Below, piece after piece: positions 35,662 through 43,975 of a stretch of DNA of 64,000 nt. The stretch is from Streptomyces sp. NBC_01197 (GTDB lineage: Bacteria; Actinomycetota; Actinomycetes; Streptomycetales; Streptomycetaceae), in contig NZ_CP108569.1 of the NCBI RefSeq assembly GCF_036010505.1, forward strand, positions 3,669,001 through 3,733,000, given 5' to 3'. The stretch's first letter is position 1, and the number at the start of each line of letters is the position of its first letter. The position numbers and the translations under genes are program-made. Below the pieces are notes generated by a model. It saw only the letters and a list, made by a program, of their open reading frames with translations, made no database searches and was not told where the DNA came from.

Positions 35662-35687
35662 TGCACCGGGGCAGCACCCGCCCCTCG

Positions 35688-35717
35688 GCCCGGGGTCTCC
35701 GACGCGAGACCCCGGGC
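35688..35717. terminator. Hairpin terminator between convergent paaN and SpoU-family gene
   Basis: A perfect 12-bp stem (GCCCGGGGTCTC at 35688-35699 with GAGACCCCGGGC at 35706-35717) has a 6-nt loop. Confidence 0.85.
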
Positions 35718-35843
35718 GGGCGGGATGGCGGTACCCCGGGCCGCCGCAACAAGTCCAGGCGCCCTGTCCGGACCCACGGCATGTCCGGGCCGTACGCGGT
35801 AGGCAGTATGCGGCCCGGTCCCGTCCCAGTACCAGGTGGGCGC

Positions 35844-36599
35844 TCAGTCGATCTTTGCGTACCGCTGTACCCAGGCGTGCATGGCGATCGCGGCGGCCGC
35901 ACCCGCGTTGATGGACCGCGTCGAGCCGAACTGCGCGATCGAGCAAACCCGCTGCGCGTGCTTCCGTGCCTCTTCAGTGAGCCCGGGGCCCTCCTGCCCG
36001 AACAGCAGCACACAACGTCGCGGCAGCTCGGTCCGCTCCAGTGGCACCGCGCCCGGCAGATTGTCGATCCCGATGATCGGCAGGCCCTCGGCCGCAGCCC
36101 ACGCGGTGAGCGACTCCGTGTCCGGGTGGTGACGCACATGTTGGTAGCGGTCGGTCACCATGGCTCCACGCCGGTTCCAGCGCCGCCGCCCCACGATGTG
36201 GATTTCCTTGGCGAGAAAGGCGTTGGCGGTACGGACGACGGATCCGATGTTGAAGTCGTGGCCCCAGTTCTCGACGGCGACATGGAAGTCGTGGCGCCTG
36301 GTGTCCAGGTCCGCGACGATCGCCTCCCGCGTCCAGTACCGGTACGCGTCGACCACGTTGCGGCGGTCCCCTGCGACGAGCAGTTCCTGGTCGTACTGCG
36401 CGCCCTCCGGCCACGGCAGGGGGTGCGGCCCGACACCGATTTCGGGCGCGAAGACATCGTCGTACTGAGCCGGCTCGCCGGAATGCTCCGACTGCGCGGG
36501 CGCATCCGGCGTTCCCGGCTCTGCAGGTACTTCAGGCGATTCGCGCTCCACGCGCGCTTCGAATGCTTCAGGTGCTTCGGGGGAGGGCTCGCTGGTCAC
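35844..36599 (-). CDS. SpoU/TrmH-family RNA 2'-O-methyltransferase
   Basis: 251 residues. An acidic, Pro/Glu-rich N-terminal tail of about 60 residues precedes the SPOUT domain. The three SpoU motifs are readable: NWGHDFNIGSVVRTANAF, VLLFGQEGPGL and SIAQFGSTRSINAGAAAAI. The enzyme methylates a ribose in tRNA or rRNA with S-adenosylmethionine through a knotted fold; the target base is unknown. The GTG start at 36599 overlaps the stop of the HTTM gene by 4 bp, so it is last in a three-gene operon with two membrane proteins. Confidence 0.9.
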   Translation of the reverse strand: MTSEPSPEAPEAFEARVERESPEVPAEPGTPDAPAQSEHSGEPAQYDDVFAPEIGVGPHPLPWPEGAQYDQELLVAGDRRNVVDAYRYWTREAIVADLDTRRHDFHVAVENWGHDFNIGSVVRTANAFLAKEIHIVGRRRWNRRGAMVTDRYQHVRHHPDTESLTAWAAAEGLPIIGIDNLPGAVPLERTELPRRCVLLFGQEGPGLTEEARKHAQRVCSIAQFGSTRSINAGAAAAIAMHAWVQRYAKID

Positions 36600-37825
36600 C
36601 CCACGAGCGTACGGGGCTGCTCGCCCTGCTCCCCCTCGGCCGGACGCAGCCTGCCCACCGGCCCCTTCCGCGCGGCTGCTCGTGCGCGGGCGGTCAGCAT
36701 TGCTGCGCGGCCGCCCAGCCAGAGCAGAAAACCGGTCGGCAGGAAGACCGCGTCCGCCGCGATCATCGCCATCGAGAAGAACGGCAGACCCAGCAGTACC
36801 GCGATACCGAGGTGCTCAAGGATCATCGCGACCAGCAGCACGTTCTTGACGCGCCGGTTGAAGAGGGTGAAGGGGAAGGCCACCTGAACGATGACCGTGC
36901 CGTACGTCAGCAGCATCACCAGCACGCCGCTGGTGGCGAGCAGCGAGGACAGTCCGGGCCAGGGCGAGAAGTAGTGCAGGTTGAGCGGGTAGTAGAGGGC
37001 CGTGCCGTCCTCCCAGCGGGAGCCCTGGATCTTGTACCAGCCGGCCGTCGAGTAGACCAGACAGACCTCGGCCATGATCACGACGAGGCCGGCGTTGTGC
37101 GCGAGGTTGGCGACCACGTCGAGGAAAGTGCGGGGCTCGCCCGGCACGATCCGGCACACCACCCACCACAATCCCTGGACCAGCCACATCACCCAGAAGA
37201 TCAGTTCCCAGCCGCCACTCATCTTCCCGAGCAGCGTGACGAGTGCGAGTGCGATACCGAGCGCGGACCAGAGCAGGGGGCCGACCCGGTCCCGGTACGG
37301 CTCGGGGGCGGAAACGCCACTGGTTCCGGCAGCCCGCGCGGCACGGGCCGCGCGGCGCGCATCCAGCGACCAGACCTGGGAACAGCGTGTCACCAGCAGA
37401 TAGATCGCCATGATGTGGACGACGTTGTCGCCGCCGTCGCCCACGAAGACGGACCGGTTCTGCAGTGACAGCACGCCGATCATGAACAGCGCGGAGGCGA
37501 AGCGTGTGTGCCAGCCGAGCAGCAGCAGCACGCTGGACAGCACGGCAACGGCGTAGACCATCTCGAACCACGCCGTGGAGTCCGACCACATCAGCACGGT
37601 GAAGGCATGATTGCCGGCGGTGAGCTGCTTCGCCATGCCCCAGTCCCACGGGGCGTGCGGTCCGTACAGCTCACGGCGGTGCGGCAGCTCCCGCAGGAGG
37701 AAGAACAGCCAGGTGGCGGAGAACCCGATCCTGATCACGGCGCTCTGAAAGCGGCCGAGCGGGGCCTCGGTGATGCGCTGGATTCCACGCGCGATCTTGC
37801 TGCTGAGGTCGCTGGCTGAGCTCAC
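36596..37825 (-). CDS. HTTM-domain (vitamin K-dependent carboxylase-like) membrane protein
   Basis: 409 residues with about eight hydrophobic helices. The N-terminal motif RIGFSATWLFFLLRELPHRR and a later YKIQGSRWEDGTALYY are the landmarks of HTTM proteins, distant relatives of vitamin K-dependent gamma-carboxylase. No bacterial function is established. The GTG start at 37825 overlaps the stop of the DUF5819 gene (GTGA), and its own stop overlaps the SpoU-family start. Tight coupling with DUF5819 implies a two-component membrane unit. Confidence 0.85.
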   Translation of the reverse strand: MSSASDLSSKIARGIQRITEAPLGRFQSAVIRIGFSATWLFFLLRELPHRRELYGPHAPWDWGMAKQLTAGNHAFTVLMWSDSTAWFEMVYAVAVLSSVLLLLGWHTRFASALFMIGVLSLQNRSVFVGDGGDNVVHIMAIYLLVTRCSQVWSLDARRAARAARAAGTSGVSAPEPYRDRVGPLLWSALGIALALVTLLGKMSGGWELIFWVMWLVQGLWWVVCRIVPGEPRTFLDVVANLAHNAGLVVIMAEVCLVYSTAGWYKIQGSRWEDGTALYYPLNLHYFSPWPGLSSLLATSGVLVMLLTYGTVIVQVAFPFTLFNRRVKNVLLVAMILEHLGIAVLLGLPFFSMAMIAADAVFLPTGFLLWLGGRAAMLTARARAAARKGPVGRLRPAEGEQGEQPRTLVG

Positions 37826-38676
37826 CGGTCGTCCTCCGTACGGTCCGCAGGGACAACCGCCCACCAGGGCAGGACCCGGTAGGAGACCCGTGTGTCGATC
37901 TTCTCCTGACTCCACGGGGGAGCCTTCACCGAAGACGTCGCCGAACGGACCTGTATCCGCTCGACCGAGGAACCGCTCTGCTGCCGGTCGCTCATCCGCA
38001 TGACGACGAGGCGGCGGATGTACCGCTCCGACAGCTCGCCCCGCATCCCGATCGGCTGGTTGTCGTTGTTGTGCGAGCCGGTGAAGAAGTCCCAGGCACG
38101 ACGGAGCTCGTTCTGGTCGACGTGGCTGGGGAGAATGTTGTGGCGGAGGGACGCCCCGTCCTCGGCCGACAGATCGGTCCAAGCGGTGGTGGTGATTTCG
38201 CCCCCCTTCGTCCTTATCTCAGCACGGGCCTGAACGTCGATGTTCTGCTGGAGTGGATTGGGTGCGAAGAGCTTCCAGTTCTGTTCGAACTCTGGATAGA
38301 TCCAGTCATTCACCGCCTTGCCGTACTGCTCGCTCACGGTGTTCGACGGCGCGACATGCAGAAAGACCATCGCGAGGTGGACGGCGGTCAGAACCCCGAT
38401 CAGCCCGAGCGCGATGGCTGCGGCCACCTGGTACGGAAAGGAGAGCGCGAGGATCCCTCGGGGCGCCCCGGCAGCTCCACGGGACTCGGGAGCCGCACGG
38501 GGTCCGGGAGTATCCAGAGGGTCAGCCGCGTCCAGGGAGTCAGGTGCGCCCAGAGGGCCAGGTGCGTCCAGAGGCTCGCGAGTGTCCAGTGGCTCGGCAG
38601 TGTCCGGAGGCTCTCGTGGCGGAGGTGGTGCTCCTGACCCGCTCGCTCCGGGCTCCCCACTGTCATACGAATCCAT
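37822..38676 (-). CDS. DUF5819 family membrane-anchored protein
   Basis: 284 residues. The first 75 residues are Pro/Ala/Asp-rich with about six degenerate hexapeptide repeats (PLDTRE, PLDAPG, PLGAPD, SLDAAD). One membrane helix (YQVAAAIALGLIGVLTAVHLA) follows. The exported domain contains FEQNWKLFAPNPLQQN, a signature also seen around HTTM partners, then TDLSAEDG and RYIRRLVVMRMSD. The fold is unknown. It is first in the DUF5819-HTTM-SpoU operon and divergent from paaA; the 126-bp spacer holds a PaaR-type site, so the operon may share phenylacetate control. Confidence 0.82.
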   Translation of the reverse strand: MDSYDSGEPGASGSGAPPPPREPPDTAEPLDTREPLDAPGPLGAPDSLDAADPLDTPGPRAAPESRGAAGAPRGILALSFPYQVAAAIALGLIGVLTAVHLAMVFLHVAPSNTVSEQYGKAVNDWIYPEFEQNWKLFAPNPLQQNIDVQARAEIRTKGGEITTTAWTDLSAEDGASLRHNILPSHVDQNELRRAWDFFTGSHNNDNQPIGMRGELSERYIRRLVVMRMSDRQQSGSSVERIQVRSATSSVKAPPWSQEKIDTRVSYRVLPWWAVVPADRTEDDR

Positions 38677-38718
38677 CCCGCCCCGATCCCCTTTGGTGCC
38701 CGCCGGTCTTCAGGCCAG

Positions 38719-38727
38719 TTATCCACA
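38719..38727 (+). promoter_or_regulatory. DnaA-box-like nonamer in the DUF5819/paaA promoter
   Basis: TTATCCACA lies just upstream of a perfect -35-type TTGACA (38731-38736) that could serve paaA, though no good -10 is visible at normal spacing. The PaaR-type palindrome lies 46 bp downstream. Confidence 0.45.
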
Positions 38728-38772
38728 GGGTTGACACCCTAAGGGCCCTCGCCCCACCATTGAAGTCCATGA

Positions 38773-38786
38773 ACCGAACGATCGGT
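38773..38786. promoter_or_regulatory. PaaR-type palindrome upstream of paaA
   Basis: ACCGAACGATCGGT fits ACCGNNCGNNCGGT perfectly and ends 16 bp before the paaA ATG, overlapping the probable transcription start or leader. Confidence 0.75.
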
Positions 38787-38802
38787 CGGTAGGGGGCACG
38801 CG

Positions 38803-39855
38803 ATGGCGACAGTGGCGTACGGGACGGACGGGGCATCACAGCCCTCGGCAGCCTCGGGCCTTTCAGCTGCGCCCGGGGCCGGGCCCGAGGAGACGAGGCA
38901 GGCCGCCTTCGACGCCGCTGTGGCCGCAGACGAGCGGATCGAGCCACGGGACTGGATGCCCGACGGGTACCGCGCCTCCCTCGTCCGCCAGATGGCTCAG
39001 CACGCTCACTCCGAAATCATCGGAATGCAGCCCGAGGCAAACTGGATCGCCCGGGCCCCCTCTCTGCGCCGTAAAGCGATCCTGATGGCGAAGGTCCAGG
39101 ACGAGGCAGGACACGGCCTGTATCTGTACAGCGCGGCCGAGACCCTCGGCACGGGCCGCGAAGAGCTGCTCGACAAGCTCCACTCCGGGCGCCAGAAATA
39201 CTCGTCGATCTTCAACTACCCGACGCTGACCTGGGCTGATGTCGGCGCAGTCGGCTGGCTGGTGGACGGCGCGGCGATCACCAATCAGGTGCCGCTCTGC
39301 CGCTGCTCCTACGGTCCGTACGCCCGGGCCATGGTCCGGGTCTGCAAGGAGGAGTCCTTCCACCAGCGCCAGGGCTTCGAGCTGCTGCTCACCCTCAGCC
39401 GCGGCACACCGGAGCAGCACGCGATGGCCCAGGACGCCGTGGACCGCTGGTGGTGGCCGTCGTTGATGATGTTCGGCCCGCCGGACGACGAGTCCGCCCA
39501 CTCCGCGCAGTCCATGGCCTGGAAGATCAAGCGGCACTCGAACGACGAGCTGCGCCAGCGCTTCGTGGACATCTGTGTCCCCCAGGCCAAGGCCTTGGGA
39601 CTCACTCTTCCCGACCCCGATATCCGGTGGAACGAGGAGCGGGGCCAGCACGACTTCGGCAGCATCGACTGGACCGAGTTCAAGGAAATCCTCAAGGGCA
39701 ACGGCCCCTGCAACGAACAGCGGATCACCCAGCGGCGCCGGGCTCACGAAGACGGAGCCTGGGTCCGGGAGGCGGCGACCGCGTACGCCGTGAAGACGGC
39801 AGCCGGCGCGGCCAAGAGCGCCGACGCAGCAGAGCAAGGGAAGGCGCGCGCATGA
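38803..39855 (+). CDS. paaA: 1,2-phenylacetyl-CoA epoxidase, subunit PaaA
   Basis: 350 residues. This is the catalytic di-iron subunit of the bacterial multicomponent monooxygenase that epoxidises phenylacetyl-CoA. Iron-ligand regions are [19 protein letters not shown] (about 100-118) and [15 protein letters not shown] (about 180-194), each with the Glu and His of ferritin-like carboxylate-bridged sites. Residues 1-30 are a low-complexity N-terminal extension. ATG at 38803. It starts the operon paaABCDE, whose genes overlap or abut throughout. Confidence 0.95.
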   Translation: MATVAYGTDGASQPSAASGLSAAPGAGPEETRQAAFDAAVAADERIEPRDWMPDGYRASLVRQMAQHAHSEIIGMQPEANWIARAPSLRRKAILMAKVQDEAGHGLYLYSAAETLGTGREELLDKLHSGRQKYSSIFNYPTLTWADVGAVGWLVDGAAITNQVPLCRCSYGPYARAMVRVCKEESFHQRQGFELLLTLSRGTPEQHAMAQDAVDRWWWPSLMMFGPPDDESAHSAQSMAWKIKRHSNDELRQRFVDICVPQAKALGLTLPDPDIRWNEERGQHDFGSIDWTEFKEILKGNGPCNEQRITQRRRAHEDGAWVREAATAYAVKTAAGAAKSADAAEQGKARA

Positions 39856-40163
39856 CCGCCACATCCGAGAACAGCCCGGCCGCCGGGGACTGGCCGCTGT
39901 GGGAAGTGTTCGTGCGCTCACGGCGCGGGCTGGCCCACACGCACTGCGGCAGCCTGCACGCTCCGGACGCGGAGATGGCCCTGCACCACGCCCGCGACGT
40001 CTACACCCGCCGGAACGAGGGCGTCTCGATCTGGGTGGTCCCCTCCACCGCTGTAACCGCGTCTTCGCCCGACGAGAAGGACTCGTTCTTCGAACCGGCC
40101 GGTGACAAGCCCTATCGGCACCCCACGTTCTACGAGATCCCGGAAGGGGTGCAGCACCTGTGA
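39852..40163 (+). CDS. paaB: 1,2-phenylacetyl-CoA epoxidase, subunit PaaB
   Basis: 103 residues. PaaB pattern: [40 protein letters not shown] and the C-terminal [18 protein letters not shown]. PaaB is a small non-catalytic subunit needed for complex assembly. ATG at 39852 overlaps the paaA stop by 4 bp. Confidence 0.95.
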   Translation: MTATSENSPAAGDWPLWEVFVRSRRGLAHTHCGSLHAPDAEMALHHARDVYTRRNEGVSIWVVPSTAVTASSPDEKDSFFEPAGDKPYRHPTFYEIPEGVQHL

Positions 40164-40861
40164 CAGCGGCCCTCGCCCTCGGCGACGACGCACTGGTCCT
40201 CTCCCACCGGCTGGGCGAGTGGGCGGGTCACGCGCCGGTACTGGAAGAGGAGGTGGCCCTCGCCAATATCGCTCTCGACCTGCTGGGGCAGGCGCGGGTG
40301 CTGCTCTCCCTGGTGGGGGACGAGGACGAGCTGGCGTATCTCCGCGAGGAGCGCGCCTTCCGCAACCTCCAGCTCGTCGAGCAGGAGAACGGCGACTTCG
40401 CGCACACCATCGCCCGCCAGCTCTTCTTCTCCACCTACCAGCAGCTGCTGTACGACCGGCTTGCCGCCGGGGGCGGGCCGCTCGCGCCGCTCGCCGCCAA
40501 GGCGGTCAAGGAGGTCGCCTACCACCAGGACCACGCCGAGCAGTGGACGCTGCGCCTCGGCGACGGGACAGCCGAGAGCCATGAGCGGATGCAGCGGGGG
40601 GTGGACGCGCTGTGGCGCTTCACCGGCGAGATGTTCCAGCCGGTCGAAGGGGTGGACGTCGACTGGGCCGGTCTGGCGGGCAGTTGGTCCCGCTCCGTGA
40701 CGGAACTGCTGGCGCGGGCCACGCTGTCCGTGCCGACCGGGGCGCAGACCGGGGCCTGGTCGGCGGGGGCGGGCAGGCAGGGCCTGCACACCGAACCATT
40801 CGGGCGGATGCTCGCCGAGATGCAGCATCTGCACCGCAGCCACCCGGGGGCGACATGGTGA
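40160..40861 (+). CDS. paaC: 1,2-phenylacetyl-CoA epoxidase, subunit PaaC
   Basis: 233 residues, the structural ferritin-like partner of PaaA. LGQARVLLSLVGDEDELAYL and KAVKEVAYHQDHAEQW are family hallmarks; PaaC keeps the fold but lacks the full iron centre. The GTG start at 40160 overlaps the paaB stop (GTGA). Confidence 0.94.
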   Translation: MTAALALGDDALVLSHRLGEWAGHAPVLEEEVALANIALDLLGQARVLLSLVGDEDELAYLREERAFRNLQLVEQENGDFAHTIARQLFFSTYQQLLYDRLAAGGGPLAPLAAKAVKEVAYHQDHAEQWTLRLGDGTAESHERMQRGVDALWRFTGEMFQPVEGVDVDWAGLAGSWSRSVTELLARATLSVPTGAQTGAWSAGAGRQGLHTEPFGRMLAEMQHLHRSHPGATW

Positions 40862-41340
40862 CCACCACACCTCTCGAAGCGGAACTGCGCCGGCTCGCCG
40901 GAGGCGTCCCCGACCCCGAACTGCCGGTCGTGACACTTGAGGAGCTCGGAGTGCTGCGCGGCGTGGAGATCCTTGGCCCCGGCCGGGTCGCGGTCGAGCT
41001 CACCCCGACCTACACGGGCTGCCCTGCCATCGAGTCGATGTCCTCCGACATCGAACGGGTCCTCCACGAACACGGGATTCCTGACGTCTCGGTACGCACA
41101 GTGCTGTCACCGGCCTGGTCGACGGACGACATCAGCGCGGAGGGCCGACGCAAACTGGCCGAGTTCGGGATAGCTCCCCCGCGCCCGACCGGCCCTGTCG
41201 CCCTTGCACTGGCCATCCGCTGCCCCCACTGCGGTTCGACCGACACCGAGCTGCTGAGCCGGTTCTCCTCCACGGCCTGCAAGGCGCTGCGGCGCTGCGC
41301 CTCGTGCCACGAGCCCTTCGACCACTTCAAGGAGTTGTAG
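40855..41340 (+). CDS. paaD: PaaD, MIP18-type maturation factor of the epoxidase
   Basis: 161 residues. An N-terminal MIP18/DUF59 domain (GGVPDPELPVVTLEELGVLR, then TYTGCPAIESM) precedes a C-terminal zinc-ribbon-like segment with CPHC and CASC pairs (about 126-155). PaaD is thought to help assemble the metal or Fe-S centres of the epoxidase system. It starts at ATG 40855 or GTG 40858, overlapping the paaC end. Confidence 0.92.
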   Translation: MVTTTPLEAELRRLAGGVPDPELPVVTLEELGVLRGVEILGPGRVAVELTPTYTGCPAIESMSSDIERVLHEHGIPDVSVRTVLSPAWSTDDISAEGRRKLAEFGIAPPRPTGPVALALAIRCPHCGSTDTELLSRFSSTACKALRRCASCHEPFDHFKEL

Positions 41341-42411
41341 ATGTTCCATCCGCTCCGGGTCAGCGCGGTCGAACAGCTCACGGACGACGCCGTGGCCATC
41401 ACCTTCGCCATCCCCCCTGAGCTGCGTGCGGCGTTCCGCCACACACCTGGCCAGCATGTGGCCCTGCGCCGCGTCGTGGGTGGTGCGGAAATCCGCCGTA
41501 CGTACTCGATCTGTACCCCGGCAGCCGCAGCCACCGAACAGCCGGTCGTGCGGGTGGGGGTGCGGCTGGTGGAGGGTGGCGAGTTCTCCACGTACGCGCT
41601 CAAGGAGCTGAGCGTCGGGGACACCGTCGAAGTCATGGAGCCGATGGGCCGCTTCTCCTTCGAGCCGCGCCCCGGCAGGTTCGCCGCGATCGTGGGAGGC
41701 AGCGGCATCACCCCGGTGCTCTCCATCGCCGCGACGCTGCTGGCCCGCGAACCGGGTGCACGGTTCTGTCTGATACGCAGCGACCGCACCGCGGCCTCCA
41801 CGATGTTCCTCGACGAGGTCGCCGATCTGAAGGACCGCTGGCCGGAGCGCTTCCAGCTGGTGACCGCGCTCTCCCGGGAGGAGCAGCAGTCCGGTCTGCC
41901 ATCGGGGCGGCTCGACGAGGAACGGCTGACGGGACTGCTGCCGGAGCTTCTGCCGGTCGCGGACGTGGACGGCTGGTTCCTGTGCGGCCCGTTCGGTCTG
42001 GTGCAGGGCGCGGAACGTGCACTGCACGGGCTCGGGGTGGCCAGGGCCCGTATCCATCAGGAAATCTTCCATGTCGATGACGGCACCTCCACCGCCACGG
42101 CGCCCCTCGGGCCGGCATCGGCGGCCGCTCCGGCACACAGCACGCTGACCGCGACCCTCGACGGGCGCTCGGGCACCTGGCCGGTGCGAGAAGGGGATTC
42201 GCTTCTCGAAACGGTCCTGCGGAGCCGTTCCGACGCACCGTATGCCTGCAAGGGTGGGGTGTGCGGGACATGCAGGGCGTTCCTGGTCTCGGGTGAGGTG
42301 CGGATGGACCGCAACTACGCGCTGGAGCCGGAGGAGACCGAAGCGGGTTATGTGCTGGCCTGCCAGTCGCACCCGCTGACGCCGGAAGTGGAGCTGGACT
42401 TCGACCGCTGA
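41341..42411 (+). CDS. paaE: 1,2-phenylacetyl-CoA epoxidase reductase PaaE
   Basis: 356 residues. It has an FAD-binding domain (RRTYSICTP), an NAD(P)H-binding domain (GGSGITPVLSIAATLL) and a C-terminal plant-type 2Fe-2S ferredoxin domain. The cysteines are CKGGVCGTC with a distant fourth in ACQSHPL. It passes electrons from NADPH to PaaA. The ATG follows directly after the paaD TAG, so it is last of the five-gene operon. Ring-cleavage and beta-oxidation genes paaG, paaJ and paaK are not in the window. Confidence 0.95.
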   Translation: MFHPLRVSAVEQLTDDAVAITFAIPPELRAAFRHTPGQHVALRRVVGGAEIRRTYSICTPAAAATEQPVVRVGVRLVEGGEFSTYALKELSVGDTVEVMEPMGRFSFEPRPGRFAAIVGGSGITPVLSIAATLLAREPGARFCLIRSDRTAASTMFLDEVADLKDRWPERFQLVTALSREEQQSGLPSGRLDEERLTGLLPELLPVADVDGWFLCGPFGLVQGAERALHGLGVARARIHQEIFHVDDGTSTATAPLGPASAAAPAHSTLTATLDGRSGTWPVREGDSLLETVLRSRSDAPYACKGGVCGTCRAFLVSGEVRMDRNYALEPEETEAGYVLACQSHPLTPEVELDFDR

Positions 42412-42526
42412 AGCGATCCCGATCCCTGCGTCACCGCTGTTCCGCATCACGGCCCGTTGCCCTAATCTGACGCTGCATCAGGAATGCTGGGACAGACTGA
42501 ACAGGTCGGCGTGGGAGGGCAGGGCT

Positions 42527-43873
42527 GTGGACTTCACCTTCACCGAGGAGCAGCAGGCGGCCGTAGAGGTGGCAAAGGCAGTCTTCTCGGGTGTAGCGCC
42601 CGACGGAGTACCCAGCCCGGCGCTTACGGCGGGCGCGGTGGCCGAGGACTTCGACCGGGCCCTGTGGGGCAAGTTGGCGGATGCGGACCTGCTGAGCCTG
42701 GTCGTGGCGCCCGAGCACGGCGGGGCCGGGCTGGGGCTGATCGCGCTCTGTCTGGTCCTGCGCGAGTCCGCCCGAGTACTGGCCCGGGTGCCACTGCTGG
42801 AGACCAGTGCGGTGGCGATGACCGTGCAGCGTTACGGCACCGCGGAGTTGAGCGATGCGATCCTGCCGGCCGTGGGACGCGGCGAGCTGGTCCTCACCGT
42901 CGGCGCCAACGGGCGCACCGGCCACGATCCCGCCGAACTCGCCGTCACCGCACGGCGGGACAGGGGCGGCTGGGTGCTCGACGGGGTGCAGACCGCGGTG
43001 CCCTGGGCCCAGACAGCGGACCTGCTCGCGGTACCGGCCCACACGCCCACGGGAAGCTCCGTACTCGCACTGATCCCCCGGGAGCCGCAGGAGCCCGCTG
43101 GGAGCAGCGGCCCCGCTGGGAGCAGCGGCAGTGGGACCACGGAGACCACTGAGGCAACGGGGCAGCCTCAGACCGCTGGGACTGCTGAGGCCGTTGGGTC
43201 TGCTGAGGCTGTTGCGACTGCTGGGGCTACAGGGGCTTTTGAAACCAACGGGACTGGTGAAACCACCAGGGCCTCTGAAACCAACACGACCGTTGAAACC
43301 ACTGGGCTCACTCTGGCCGAGCAGATCTCCACCAGTGGAGAGCGCTTCGCGGAGGTACGGCTCGACTCTGTCCACCTCGCGGACCGCGATGTCATCGAGG
43401 CTGACGGCGCCTGGGAGTTGCTGCGTGATCTGCTGACCACCGGGACCTGCGCGCTCGCGCTGGGCCTGGGCGAGGGGGTGCTGACCATGACCAGCGCCTA
43501 CACGAGCAAGAGGGAGCAGTTCGGCTTCCCAATCGCCACCTTCCAGTCGGTCGCCGTCCAGGCCGCCGACCGCTACATCGACCTGCGCGCCATGGAAGTG
43601 ACGCTCTGGCAGGCGGCCTGGCGCCTCTCCACCAGCGCCGGCGGCCCACTTCCCGCGGCCGGGGACATCGCCGTGGCCAAGATCTGGGCCTCCGATGGCG
43701 TACGCCGGGTCGTCCAGACCGCACAGCATCTGCACGGCGGCTTCGGGGCTGACACCGACTACCCGCTGCACCGGTACCACGCCTGGGCCAAGCAGCTGGA
43801 GCTCTCACTAGGCCCGGCCGCAGCCCATGAGGAAGCACTGGGCGACTTGCTGGCCGCCCACCCACTGGGCTGA
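42527..43873 (+). CDS. Acyl-CoA dehydrogenase with a low-complexity insertion
   Basis: 448 residues. The N-terminal helical domain (MDFTFTEEQQAAVEVAKAVF) and the C-terminal flavin domain (YTSKREQFGFPIATFQSVA, LHGGFGADTDYPLHRY) are standard. In between, the beta domain carries an extra stretch of about 70 residues (about 188-262), nearly all Gly, Ser, Thr, Ala and Glu. The usual catalytic Glu position near LHGGFG is not obvious, as in some FadE-type paralogues. The GTG start at 42527 follows GGGAGGGCAGGG. A TAATCT about 65 bp upstream is a possible -10, so it may have its own promoter after paaE. Confidence 0.88.
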   Translation: MDFTFTEEQQAAVEVAKAVFSGVAPDGVPSPALTAGAVAEDFDRALWGKLADADLLSLVVAPEHGGAGLGLIALCLVLRESARVLARVPLLETSAVAMTVQRYGTAELSDAILPAVGRGELVLTVGANGRTGHDPAELAVTARRDRGGWVLDGVQTAVPWAQTADLLAVPAHTPTGSSVLALIPREPQEPAGSSGPAGSSGSGTTETTEATGQPQTAGTAEAVGSAEAVATAGATGAFETNGTGETTRASETNTTVETTGLTLAEQISTSGERFAEVRLDSVHLADRDVIEADGAWELLRDLLTTGTCALALGLGEGVLTMTSAYTSKREQFGFPIATFQSVAVQAADRYIDLRAMEVTLWQAAWRLSTSAGGPLPAAGDIAVAKIWASDGVRRVVQTAQHLHGGFGADTDYPLHRYHAWAKQLELSLGPAAAHEEALGDLLAAHPLG

Positions 43874-43883
43874 GCCCGCGTCT

Positions 43884-43907
43884 GCCGGCCCCGCGGCGGG
43901 GGCCGGC
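43884..43907. terminator. GC-rich hairpin between convergent genes
   Basis: GCCGGCCCC (43884-43892) pairs with GGGGCCGGC (43899-43907) across a 6-nt loop, between the acyl-CoA dehydrogenase (+) and rhodanese (-) stops. Confidence 0.65.
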
Positions 43908-43975
43908 CCCAGAGAGGGATCCCGGAGAGAGATCCCAGGGACTGGTACCAGGGGAGAACCCGGCGGGGCCGTCGG

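Noticed and set aside
38731-38736. Perfect -35 TTGACA as a confident paaA promoter
   Set aside because: No acceptable -10 hexamer lies at 16-19 bp, so the promoter is mentioned only as a possibility.
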